Of a DNA stretch of 40,065 nt, positions 33,140 through 40,065 are shown in pieces; positions within the stretch are counted from its first letter, which is position 1; every line of letters starts with the position of its first letter. Under the pieces are notes generated by a model. It did not search any database, had not been told where the DNA came from, and saw only the letters and a program-made list of their open reading frames with translations. Position numbers and translations under genes: made by a program. This DNA comes from Ruegeria sp. Alg231-54 (lineage in GTDB: Bacteria; Pseudomonadota; Alphaproteobacteria; Rhodobacterales; Rhodobacteraceae). The stretch is from assembly GCF_900143525.1 (NCBI RefSeq), contig NZ_FREZ01000011.1, positions 118,150 through 158,214 on the forward strand. Reading direction: 5' to 3'.

Positions 33140-35239
33140 TTACAGCAAGTCGTGAAGCATCGCGGCGGCGCGGGAGGCCCCGTTTGCGGCCACGCTCATC
33201 GGGATGCGTGGCGCCTTCAATTCCTCCAGCATGGCCGCTGCAATCCTGTCAGGGTCGCTTTCGGCAAAAATCATCTTGCGCCCCGCGTTGTAGCGCTCCA
33301 GCCGACTTGCCACGTGGAAGTTCTGCTCAAAATGGTTGCGCAGGGGAAAGTAGAGGAAGGGTGTACCTGCGGCGGCAAGCTCCATGCAGGTGGTTAAACC
33401 GCCCTGAACCAACGCAAGGTCGCAAGCCGCCAGATGCCGGTCGAGGTCAGGTACAAAGGCGCGCATCTCGACGCCGTCGGTCAGATCGAACATATCCGGA
33501 TCAAGGCGCGGGCCGGCAACCACGATGACCCGCAGTTCCGGCAAACGTGTGCGCGCTAAAGGAATCGCTTTGAGAATGCGCCGGATCAGCGCCTCGCCCA
33601 CACCGGACCCGCCCACAGACACGATGCAGGTTTTGCGCCCGTCATCATATCCGAATTCGGCGCGCAAGTCGTCGCGTGTGCCGAACTCCGACGGATGCCG
33701 CCCAATGATGTAGTCAGAAAACTCAAAGTGCTTCGGTGTCCAGTTTCGCATCTCTGGTAGACCCTCACCAAAGCTCTGATCCACGACATCCTCGGTCGTG
33801 CCGACAAAAATGGCGCGATCCCGGATGTCGGGATGCCGTTCAACGTGCTCAATCATTTCGGCGTTGTAGTCGGTGGTCAAAAACGCTTCGCGCGGGCCGT
33901 TTTCTGCGAACGGCAGCCAGCCTACGAAGTCAGTAAACCACGCCATCGTCGCTTTTTTCAGGTCTGGGTGTTCGTGCCAATAGTGGTCGACATCCCAGGC
34001 CTCATCCGCGATCACCAGATCGTAGGGTTCCTCCTCCAGTACTTCCTGAAACACCATGAAATTCTTGATCAGAATCTCGTCCATGCTGCGGATCGCCTGA
34101 AAAGCATGGAGGTCGTGTTCACCGCATTCCGCCTCGATATGCGCGCTTTCGTTGGCCAATAGTTTACTGGCCGGATGAACGCGCTCGGCATTGGCGTTCA
34201 GAAACCGTGTCACCGGGTCCTGTGCTAACCAGTCGACCTGCAGATCCGGGTGCAGCTTGCGCAACTCGCGCGTCACCGCCAGATCGCGTCTCGCGTGCCC
34301 CAACCCGATGGGAGAGGACAGGTAGAGGGCACGCTTCGCACGTTTCAGCCTCTGGCGCGACGGTTTGTAAGTTCCAAGGTGCTTGGCCAGAAAGTCTCGC
34401 ATCGTCGTATTGAACATAGCCGGGTAACGTCCGTGCAAGCCATGCCCTGCTCCTTGAATCACATGCAGTTCACCGCCCGTCAGTTCTGCAATCCGGTGCG
34501 AGGTTTCCGGCGGCGTCACCTCATCCGCATCTCCGACGAATATGAGGCTGGGACAGGCAACCCGCCGGTACATATCTTCATCGATTACGATAGATGCACC
34601 ATCTGAGCGCGCATCCTGCGTCATGCGCAGCATTGTGCCGTCCCCATCAAGACCCCAAGCAACAGCGTCTTCCTGCTGTTTGGTCGAGTGCGGCTCGTTA
34701 TGCACTTTGCTCATGAAGAAGCTGATGAAATCCGGATAGTCGCGGAGCCAGTAATCGGCATTGTATTTGTTCCAACCCTCGGGATTGTCTTCCGCCTCAG
34801 CCTCATAAGCCACAAACCTTTCCGCGTATGGAGGGACAATGGGGCTCCAGCCGCCGGTTGAGACGACAGCCTCGACGCGGTCCGGGTGATTGGCAGCAAC
34901 CACGAAAGCGATAGCGCTGCTGAACGACAGACCGACCAGCGTTGCCTTTTCGGTTTCCGTATGATCCATCACCGCGATGACGTCGCCCACGATCTTGTCC
35001 AGCGCATAATCTTCGGGATCAAGGGGGCGGTCGGATTTTCCGTTGCCACGGGGATCGAAGGCGATGACTCGGAAATGTTCCGAGAAATAAGGGATCTGGG
35101 CCTTCCACACGCGTGAGTGAATGATCGCCCAGGTCGGAACGAAAACGATCGTGTGCTCCCCCTGTCCATAGACCTCGTAATGCAGCTTTACGCCATCACG
35201 GTCGATATTTCCTTCGGTATGCAGAAGTTTAGCGCGCAT
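33140..35239 (-). CDS. Fusion of an alpha/beta hydrolase with a GT-B glycosyltransferase (699 aa)
   Basis: Residues about 1-275 form an alpha/beta hydrolase: FVPTWAIIHSRVW oxyanion region, nucleophile elbow GLSFSS, Asp in VGDADEVTPP and His in GAGHGLHG. From about residue 290 a glycosyltransferase of the MurG/MGT (GT-B) type begins with LYLSSPIGLGHARRDLAVTR. Its donor-binding C-terminus includes SVGGSGVGEALIRR, FVPDLDRHLAACDLALVQGG and GTPFLYFPLRNHFEQ. Both halves appear complete. I chose ATG 35239, where GAGG lies about eight bases upstream; the start overlaps the 3' end of the TetR gene by 11 bases, showing translational coupling. The methyltransferase gene follows. I know of no named family with this fusion; the donor sugar and acceptor are unknown. 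Confidence 0.88.
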   Translation of the reverse strand: MRAKLLHTEGNIDRDGVKLHYEVYGQGEHTIVFVPTWAIIHSRVWKAQIPYFSEHFRVIAFDPRGNGKSDRPLDPEDYALDKIVGDVIAVMDHTETEKATLVGLSFSSAIAFVVAANHPDRVEAVVSTGGWSPIVPPYAERFVAYEAEAEDNPEGWNKYNADYWLRDYPDFISFFMSKVHNEPHSTKQQEDAVAWGLDGDGTMLRMTQDARSDGASIVIDEDMYRRVACPSLIFVGDADEVTPPETSHRIAELTGGELHVIQGAGHGLHGRYPAMFNTTMRDFLAKHLGTYKPSRQRLKRAKRALYLSSPIGLGHARRDLAVTRELRKLHPDLQVDWLAQDPVTRFLNANAERVHPASKLLANESAHIEAECGEHDLHAFQAIRSMDEILIKNFMVFQEVLEEEPYDLVIADEAWDVDHYWHEHPDLKKATMAWFTDFVGWLPFAENGPREAFLTTDYNAEMIEHVERHPDIRDRAIFVGTTEDVVDQSFGEGLPEMRNWTPKHFEFSDYIIGRHPSEFGTRDDLRAEFGYDDGRKTCIVSVGGSGVGEALIRRILKAIPLARTRLPELRVIVVAGPRLDPDMFDLTDGVEMRAFVPDLDRHLAACDLALVQGGLTTCMELAAAGTPFLYFPLRNHFEQNFHVASRLERYNAGRKMIFAESDPDRIAAAMLEELKAPRIPMSVAANGASRAAAMLHDLL

Positions 35240-35861
35240 GACTGTGCCTCTCTTTCTGAAGATCCTCCAACTTCGCGATAGTTTCACCAACTTGGCGCAA
35301 TGCTTTTCGGACGGGGTGAATCTGCTCTTCATAGCCAAGCAGGATAAGCGCTTCGGCCCCCACAAACGCGCAGGCGATCAAAGACCCCATCGCTTCGGCC
35401 GAGAAAGGGCCAATATCACCGTGTTCCTCAACAGCTTCTTGCGCCAGCGCCGTTAGAAGTTCGTGCCATTGCGCAAGGGCCTCACGCACCGCGTCCCCGA
35501 TCTTTGGGTTTGACCAGCCTGCCGCAATAAGTTCCTGAAAAACGCGAACGTACCCTGACTGGATGTCTTCATCCAGAAAATCGCAGGCGAGAAACCACTT
35601 TTCCGAAATCCGAAGCGAAGGATTGAAGAAGGTTTGCCTTTGCCGCTTGATAAGCCCTGCGTTCATGTACTCAAAGAGCGCAAGGATCATCCCTTCTTTC
35701 GACCCGAAATGGTACCGAATTTGGCTCATCTGCGTATTTGCAACCTCTGCAACCCGACGCGTTGATAGCCCTGCAAACCCTTCGTCGGTCAGCACTTGGC
35801 GGGCTGCCTCCAGCAGCACTCTTTTGGTCTTTTCAACGCGGTCTGCCGTCACTCGAGCCAT
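35229..35861 (-). CDS. TetR-family transcriptional regulator
   Basis: A 210-aa TetR regulator: N-terminal helix-turn-helix (residues about 12-55, GFAGLSTRRVAEVANTQMSQ then IRYHFGSKEGMI) and a helical ligand-binding C-terminal domain. AAAGGA lies about seven bases before the ATG at 35861. It heads a three-gene operon (TetR, hydrolase-glycosyltransferase, methyltransferase) with an 11-base overlap to the second gene. A palindrome 27 bases upstream of its start is a likely autoregulatory operator. The ligand is probably a compound that the downstream enzymes modify. Confidence 0.92.
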   Translation of the reverse strand: MARVTADRVEKTKRVLLEAARQVLTDEGFAGLSTRRVAEVANTQMSQIRYHFGSKEGMILALFEYMNAGLIKRQRQTFFNPSLRISEKWFLACDFLDEDIQSGYVRVFQELIAAGWSNPKIGDAVREALAQWHELLTALAQEAVEEHGDIGPFSAEAMGSLIACAFVGAEALILLGYEEQIHPVRKALRQVGETIAKLEDLQKERHSHAR

Positions 35862-35887
35862 GGCGAATCCTTTCGAGTGAATTTTAT

Positions 35888-35905
35888 AATTCGATCGAAC
35901 GAATT
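35888..35905. promoter_or_regulatory. Candidate TetR operator
   Basis: AATTCG (35888-35893), six bases, then CGAATT (35900-35905): an inverted repeat with inner symmetry (TCGA). It lies 27 bases before the TetR start, where a repressor would block the operon promoter. The role is inferred from position. Confidence 0.6.
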
Positions 35906-36078
35906 AATCAATTGCAATCTAGTTTTGTCGCACCACTACTGCGGGGTAGAACAGCCTGTCTCTGCCGGGATATTTCGCGTGACTTGTTCAAAACATCGGG
36001 TCGAAATGTGCCCATAAATGAGGGTGCCGCACATCCTACGAATGGCGGCACCCATAATTTCAAAGCAATATTCAACCT

Positions 36079-37023
36079 TCAGCCAGGCAAAAGTGCTTTT
36101 GCAATCTCACGCAAGTGCGCGTGTCCGGTACCGCAGCACCCCCCAAAAATATCCATATGAGGATAGCGATCTGAAAGCGTCCGCAATTGTGCGCCAAGCT
36201 CAACCGGGTCGCCGTCTTCGATATGTCCGAGCTTGCACAGGGCAAGCTTTTCCATCTTGGAGGCATTGGGGCGGACCCCGCGCAGCCGCTTGATCCACTC
36301 CCGGTTCTCCAGAGCGGGTTCATATTCAAGCGGATGGGAGCAATTGACCATGTAAAACTCCGGCGCGGCCTGTGCAGCCTGACGGTCAATTTCAACGATC
36401 GCCTCTCCCAGAGTTGGGCCTGATTTCAACCGGCATGAACTGTCGAGCGTCAGCGACACTGAGAGGGGCACCCCAATCCTTTCCGCCGCGCGCAGAGCAC
36501 CGACGGCTTCCGGTATATTGTTGAATGTTGCAGCGCATACAAAATCCACATCTGCCCGTTTCAACGTCTCAAGCTGGACGGCATGGTAGTCCTCGGCGCT
36601 CTCGGCGGTGATTTCCTGGTTGAGGCTGTATGCATCCCCTCTTGGGCCAAGAATGCCGCCGATCAACAGTCGCGGTATCTGGCTCTTATACCCTTTGGCA
36701 ACGTCTCTGAGAAACGAGATCGCGGCCAGATTGGCCTCGGCCAGACCAGACGATGAATAGCCCAACTTGGCACCCCAGTCCGGGCTCGCGCGATAGTCGA
36801 GCCCAGTCAGCAGAAAGGACAAGCCAAACTCTGCGGCCACATCAAGCTGTTGCGAAAACACGTCCCGCATCGCGGATACGGCCTTTGGATTATCCAGCAG
36901 CGGCAGCATACAAAATTCAGGCAACTCGAACCCATGACGATACATGATTTCGGTTTCGGTACCGCCCTCGGTGAGAAAAATCTCGCCCGAGCCCATAGCG
37001 GGTAATGGGGATTGAATGGTCAT
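36079..37023 (-). CDS. Homocysteine S-methyltransferase-family protein
   Basis: A 314-aa protein with the homocysteine-binding TIM barrel. The zinc ligands are visible: Cys in MVNCSHPLEY and the Cys pair in FGGCCGTGHAHL. The N-terminus has FLTEGGTETEIMYRHGFELP. Typical members methylate homocysteine to methionine from S-methylmethionine or SAM. I chose ATG 37023 because GGAGG lies about six bases upstream. The FAD oxidase ends one base before it (TGAAATG), so the two are one operon. Substrate in this context might be another thiol. Confidence 0.9.
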   Translation of the reverse strand: MTIQSPLPAMGSGEIFLTEGGTETEIMYRHGFELPEFCMLPLLDNPKAVSAMRDVFSQQLDVAAEFGLSFLLTGLDYRASPDWGAKLGYSSSGLAEANLAAISFLRDVAKGYKSQIPRLLIGGILGPRGDAYSLNQEITAESAEDYHAVQLETLKRADVDFVCAATFNNIPEAVGALRAAERIGVPLSVSLTLDSSCRLKSGPTLGEAIVEIDRQAAQAAPEFYMVNCSHPLEYEPALENREWIKRLRGVRPNASKMEKLALCKLGHIEDGDPVELGAQLRTLSDRYPHMDIFGGCCGTGHAHLREIAKALLPG

Positions 37024-37024
37024 T

Positions 37025-38419
37025 TCAAACCTCCGGCTGGATATTTTGATTGAAGCGAAACCGGTTATGCGGATCATATTTGGTCTTGATCTCAACCAGC
37101 CGCTGGAAATTCTCACCAAAAGACGTCCGGGTCAGCGCGTCGCCGTCCTCTCCGTGGCCGGGGAAATTCAGGTAGGCCCGGCCATGGTGCCCAAAGGGCG
37201 CGGAACTTTCCCAACCGTCGCGTGACCAAGCAATGTTTCGGGCATCGTCCGCCGGGTCCGTCCAGACCCCATCCAGAGAGTACATCCACCCCATCGAACG
37301 ATCCCCGAAGGCCGTAGCAGCCGCTGGAACTTCAGCAGTTGCACCGCCGAAATTCCACAACGAGGAAATCGAATTGTCAGAAGGTGCAGAAAGCGCGTTC
37401 TGCATGGCAAGACTAATCATCTCGTCTGAGAGATCGGTCAGATACCGTGCTTTCCAATAGCATCGAAAATCACCCGCAGGCATCAGCGTATCGAAGAGTT
37501 GCTGCACCTCGCAGTACTTCATTCGGCCCGAAAAGTCGGCGACCATCGTGCCGAGCTCACGCAGCGGCTGCAACAGCGCCTCGCCCTCGGCCGCATCCCC
37601 GTTGTATACGCACGCCAACGTGTAGACGCGCTTGCCCTGATCCTTCTCCGCGAAATCCTCGCCCCCGGCCGTCGAAAACTCGCACAGCGATCCGACAAGG
37701 TTGCCGTGTTCTTTCATCATGTCTCGCCAGGCGCGGATCGGCTCCGGCCCGTCTTCAACTGCATAGATTGGTGCCACGAACATGACTTCGGGACCAATGG
37801 GATGCAGGGCGAATTCGAACCGGGTGACGACGCCAAAATTGCCGCCACCACCTTTGAGCGCCCACAACAGATCCTCATTTTCGTCGTCGCTGGCCCGAAC
37901 CATTTGCCCGTTGGCGGTCACCACCTCTGCGGCAACAAGGTTATCTATTGAGAGGCCATGCTTGGCACGAAGCCAGCCGATCCCACCGGAAAGCGTCAAC
38001 CCGGCAACACCGGTGTCGGAAATCAGCCCGCCGGGCGTGGCCAAGCCGTGGGATTGGCTTGCGGAATCGACATCTGCCCACAATGCACCACCTTCGACCG
38101 ACGCAATGCGATTGTCGGGATCAATGGTAACCGCGCGCATGCCACTGAGATCAATCATCAACCCATCGTCACAGACCGCGTGACCGGCAACATTGTGTCC
38201 ACCACCACGGATCGAGATTGGCAGATCATGCGCGCGCGCATGATTGACTGCCGCAATCACGTCCTCGCTATTGCGACACCGAGCAATCATGCCGGGGCGA
38301 CGGTCAATCATGGCATTCCAGACTGCTCTGGCGGTGTCATACTCATCCGAGCCCGGCAATATGATTTCGCCGGAAAACCCCGCAATGCCTGTCATACCCG
38401 TCGTTTCATGACTATCCAT
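37025..38419 (-). CDS. FAD-binding (BBE/PCMH-type) oxidoreductase, second paralogue
   Basis: A 464-aa flavoprotein oxidase with the same architecture as the enzyme at 25894: IRGGGHNVAGHAVCDDGLMI (with the His for covalent FAD), GVAGLTLSGGIGWLRAKHG, a substrate-binding middle, and the BBE C-terminus NRFRFNQNIQ. The two share most motifs but differ in many residues, so they are diverged paralogues with perhaps different substrates. AGGAGGG lies before the ATG at 38419. It is divergent from a GlxA-type regulator and co-transcribed with the homocysteine methyltransferase. Confidence 0.92.
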   Translation of the reverse strand: MDSHETTGMTGIAGFSGEIILPGSDEYDTARAVWNAMIDRRPGMIARCRNSEDVIAAVNHARAHDLPISIRGGGHNVAGHAVCDDGLMIDLSGMRAVTIDPDNRIASVEGGALWADVDSASQSHGLATPGGLISDTGVAGLTLSGGIGWLRAKHGLSIDNLVAAEVVTANGQMVRASDDENEDLLWALKGGGGNFGVVTRFEFALHPIGPEVMFVAPIYAVEDGPEPIRAWRDMMKEHGNLVGSLCEFSTAGGEDFAEKDQGKRVYTLACVYNGDAAEGEALLQPLRELGTMVADFSGRMKYCEVQQLFDTLMPAGDFRCYWKARYLTDLSDEMISLAMQNALSAPSDNSISSLWNFGGATAEVPAAATAFGDRSMGWMYSLDGVWTDPADDARNIAWSRDGWESSAPFGHHGRAYLNFPGHGEDGDALTRTSFGENFQRLVEIKTKYDPHNRFRFNQNIQPEV

Positions 38420-38486
38420 GTCAGCCCTCCTATCGGTTGTTTCCTTTACAGTAAGAGCTTCGATGCCGCGCGTTCAGTGGCAACTT

Positions 38487-38525
38487 TGCCAGATACGTGG
38501 CATAATAGACATCATGACAAGTCAT
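38487..38525. promoter_or_regulatory. Two palindromes in the divergent oxidase/GlxA promoter
   Basis: TGCCA (38487-38491), six bases, TGGCA (38498-38502), followed by CATAAT, which resembles a -10 box. Then ATGAC-AA-GTCAT (38514-38525). Both lie between the divergent oxidase (38419) and AraC-type regulator (38563) starts. They are candidate operators. Confidence 0.5.
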
Positions 38526-38562
38526 TTCTGCCAAAACAGAGCCAATTATGACAGGAGCACCG

Positions 38563-39594
38563 ATGCCATCCGACCGCAAACCAACAATCGCACTTCTTGC
38601 TGCGCAAGAAACATCGGCATCCGTTCTATACGGGCTTTATGACGTTCTGCTCTCCGCGGGCGCTGTTTACCCCGATATGGTGAACGGTGCGCCAGGGGAT
38701 GAATTGCTCGATGTCAAAATCGTGTCAGCGGACGGGAAGCCGTTTCACTGCATCGGCAACATTCCGGTCGAACCTCACGCTGCTGTTGGTGATGTGAACA
38801 CGCCGGATGCAGTTGTCATCTGCGATATGTATACGTCAATCTACGATGTTCCAAAGGGTCGCTATCCGCGCGAAATCGCATGGCTCAAGAAAATGCACGC
38901 TGACGGCGCGCTGCTATCTTCGGTTTGTTCTGGGTCTTTGCTGCTCGCAGAGTCGGGCCTCCTGAATGGGCATGAGGCAACGGCCCATTGGGCATATCGC
39001 GACATGTTTCAGCGGCATTTCCCCGAAATAACCTTTCGAAATGAATCCATACTATGCCTTGCCGCCGAAACAGACCGCATCGTAACCGCTGGAGGTGTCA
39101 GCGCTTGGCATGATTTGACTGTCTATCTGATCGCCCGTTTCTGTGGCTACAAAACCGCAATAGAAACCGCAAAGGTCTTTCTGATCAGCGGCCACTCTGA
39201 AGGACAGTCGCCATACTCGGTGATGACAAGGCCGATGGAGTCCAATGACGGCCCGATATCGGAGTGCCAGATCTGGATTGCTGACAATTACGCCACCACC
39301 AAGCCTGTAGAGAAAATGGTTCAGCGGTCAGGGCTGAATTCCCGCACATTCTCCCGACGCTTCCGTGCGGCGACGGGTTTCACCCCGATCGAATACGTGC
39401 AGGCGCTGCGGGTCGAAGAGGCGAAGCAGATGCTGGAGACGGATCAACATAACAGTGACGATGTCGGCTCTACCGTCGGCTACGATGATCCTGCATCTTT
39501 CCGACGGGTGTTCAAGCGCGGCACCGGAATGTCTCCTGCAGCGTACCGAAAGAAGTTTCAGCGCATTTCTCAGATCGCCAGCGTTGATAACTAG
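38563..39594 (+). CDS. GlxA-family AraC-type transcriptional regulator (DJ-1/PfpI domain plus HTH)
   Basis: A 343-aa regulator. The N-terminal DJ-1/PfpI-like domain (residues about 5-200) carries the nucleophile-elbow-like SSVCSGSLLLAESGLL and HWAYRDMF. The C-terminal AraC helix-turn-helix pair (about 230-330) includes GLNSRTFSRRFRAATGFTPI and VGYDDPASFRRVFKRGTGMS. The GlxA group includes sensors of amino-acid and betaine-type metabolites. I chose ATG 38563: AGGAG lies five bases upstream, whereas ATG 38548 has none. It is divergent from the FAD oxidase operon and likely controls it. Confidence 0.9.
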   Translation: MPSDRKPTIALLAAQETSASVLYGLYDVLLSAGAVYPDMVNGAPGDELLDVKIVSADGKPFHCIGNIPVEPHAAVGDVNTPDAVVICDMYTSIYDVPKGRYPREIAWLKKMHADGALLSSVCSGSLLLAESGLLNGHEATAHWAYRDMFQRHFPEITFRNESILCLAAETDRIVTAGGVSAWHDLTVYLIARFCGYKTAIETAKVFLISGHSEGQSPYSVMTRPMESNDGPISECQIWIADNYATTKPVEKMVQRSGLNSRTFSRRFRAATGFTPIEYVQALRVEEAKQMLETDQHNSDDVGSTVGYDDPASFRRVFKRGTGMSPAAYRKKFQRISQIASVDN

Positions 39595-39921
39595 GTTTCG
39601 GCTCTGTCAACGGATCAGACGTCGAACCAGCTGCTTCAAAAGCCCGCTATGTACGCGACCTGAGAATTCCTCTTCAAATTTTCGCTGCACCATGAACGAA
39701 CGGCGGCTATCTCTGTAGCCGCGCAGCGTTGGAAGTCGAGCACTTGTAGCGATTTTCGCGCTGCGTGCGCTCGCAGCGAAAAAAGTGAATTCACAAGTTA
39801 GGCTCGGAGCAGACCTTCGCTGCAGTTGGCCCTTACGGCAGCTTTGCGCTTCATCGCAGACGTTCGAGGTCGAAGATTTGATATCCAACCCGAGGTCGCT
39901 TGAAAGCGCTTTGGCGTGGCG
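39595..39921. other. Intergenic region with repeats at the right edge
   Basis: About 325 bases. A copy of the dispersed intergenic repeat is at 39799-39841 (TAGGCTCGGAGCAGACCTTC then GCTGCAG), with related CTGTAGCCGCGCAGC and TTCGCGCTGCG stretches at 39712-39770. No credible gene. Confidence 0.45.
39799..39841. repeat. Dispersed intergenic repeat, copy near the right edge
   Basis: Contains TTAGGCTCGGAGCAGACCTT then CGCTGCAGTTGGC, matching the core at 31071. Confidence 0.5.
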
Positions 39922-40065
39922 TCAGAACCGCATGCGATCTTCCCTTCTTGGTCGTTCGGGTCGATAGTTGCCTTGGCGGCGGCCTGTGTAAGGATCTGTA
40001 TCGAGATATGTCCCTTGGCTTCGACGCATGTATTCAGCGAACTGGGTCAGGGCATCCACCTGATC
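39922..40065 (-). CDS. C-terminal 47 residues of an unidentified protein (runs off the right edge)
   Basis: From the window edge the minus strand is open to a TGA at 39922-39924. It reads QVDALTQFAEYMRRSQGTYL, then DTDPYTGRRQG, and a basic tail ending EDRMRF. Composition and frame length suggest a true C-terminus, but I do not recognise a family. The start is beyond the window. Confidence 0.5.
   Translation of the reverse strand, partial: DQVDALTQFAEYMRRSQGTYLDTDPYTGRRQGNYRPERPRREDRMRF

Noticed and set aside
32408..33397. 329-codon + strand frame
   Set aside because: It is antisense to the methyltransferase and hydrolase-glycosyltransferase genes, which have strong motifs on the other strand.

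Overview
The window looks like a chromosomal accessory stretch, or a large replicon, of a marine alphaproteobacterium, most likely in the Rhodobacteraceae/Roseobacteraceae. This is inferred from the gene repertoire (DctPQM TRAP transporter, TspO, GlxA-type AraC regulator, CIA30-like protein, HdeD, sulfotransferase), moderate GC, frequent TTG/GTG starts, and degenerate intergenic repeats. No rRNA, tRNA or CRISPR array was seen.

Left edge (1-4.8 kb). An IS6-family transposase runs off the left edge and abuts the surviving 3' end of an mscS-type channel gene. A second, intact IS6-family element at 3.9-4.7 kb has the same orientation and abuts a 15-codon remnant of a third. Between the two lie two small unknown genes and a TPR protein with a DNA-binding-like N-terminus.

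Catabolic island (5.0-12.3 kb, all + strand). It holds a type I extradiol dioxygenase, an FAD aromatic hydroxylase, an FAH-fold hydrolase, an IclR regulator and a DctP-DctQ-DctM transporter. Two near-identical 17-bp palindromes (TGTCC-N7-GGACA) end 66-67 bp before the dioxygenase start and before the dctP start. They are strong candidates for the IclR operators, so one regulator would control uptake and ring cleavage. A hairpin followed by a T-run separates dctP from dctQM.

Middle mosaic (12.3-25.9 kb). Unrelated single genes: CPBP protease, small membrane protein, two alpha/beta hydrolases, exonuclease I, HdeD, a secreted unknown, TspO, DUF3010, YczE-like, CIA30 and a VOC protein. Three broken genes lie among them: a phage/plasmid primase-helicase fragment, a cysteine synthase fragment, and a luciferase-like monooxygenase with one in-frame TAG. 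A roughly 28-bp repeat with three GGGTTT-like units occurs four times at 17.0-25.8 kb.

Right part (25.9-40 kb). A set of small-molecule-modifying enzymes with local regulators: a BBE-type FAD oxidase divergent from a LysR regulator; an alpha/beta hydrolase fused to a class III adenylate cyclase; a sulfotransferase; a methyltransferase; an operon of TetR, an alpha/beta hydrolase-glycosyltransferase fusion and a methyltransferase; and a second FAD oxidase with a homocysteine S-methyltransferase, divergent from a GlxA-type regulator. Palindromes lie in all three regulator promoters. The TetR operon is the best candidate for an undescribed system.
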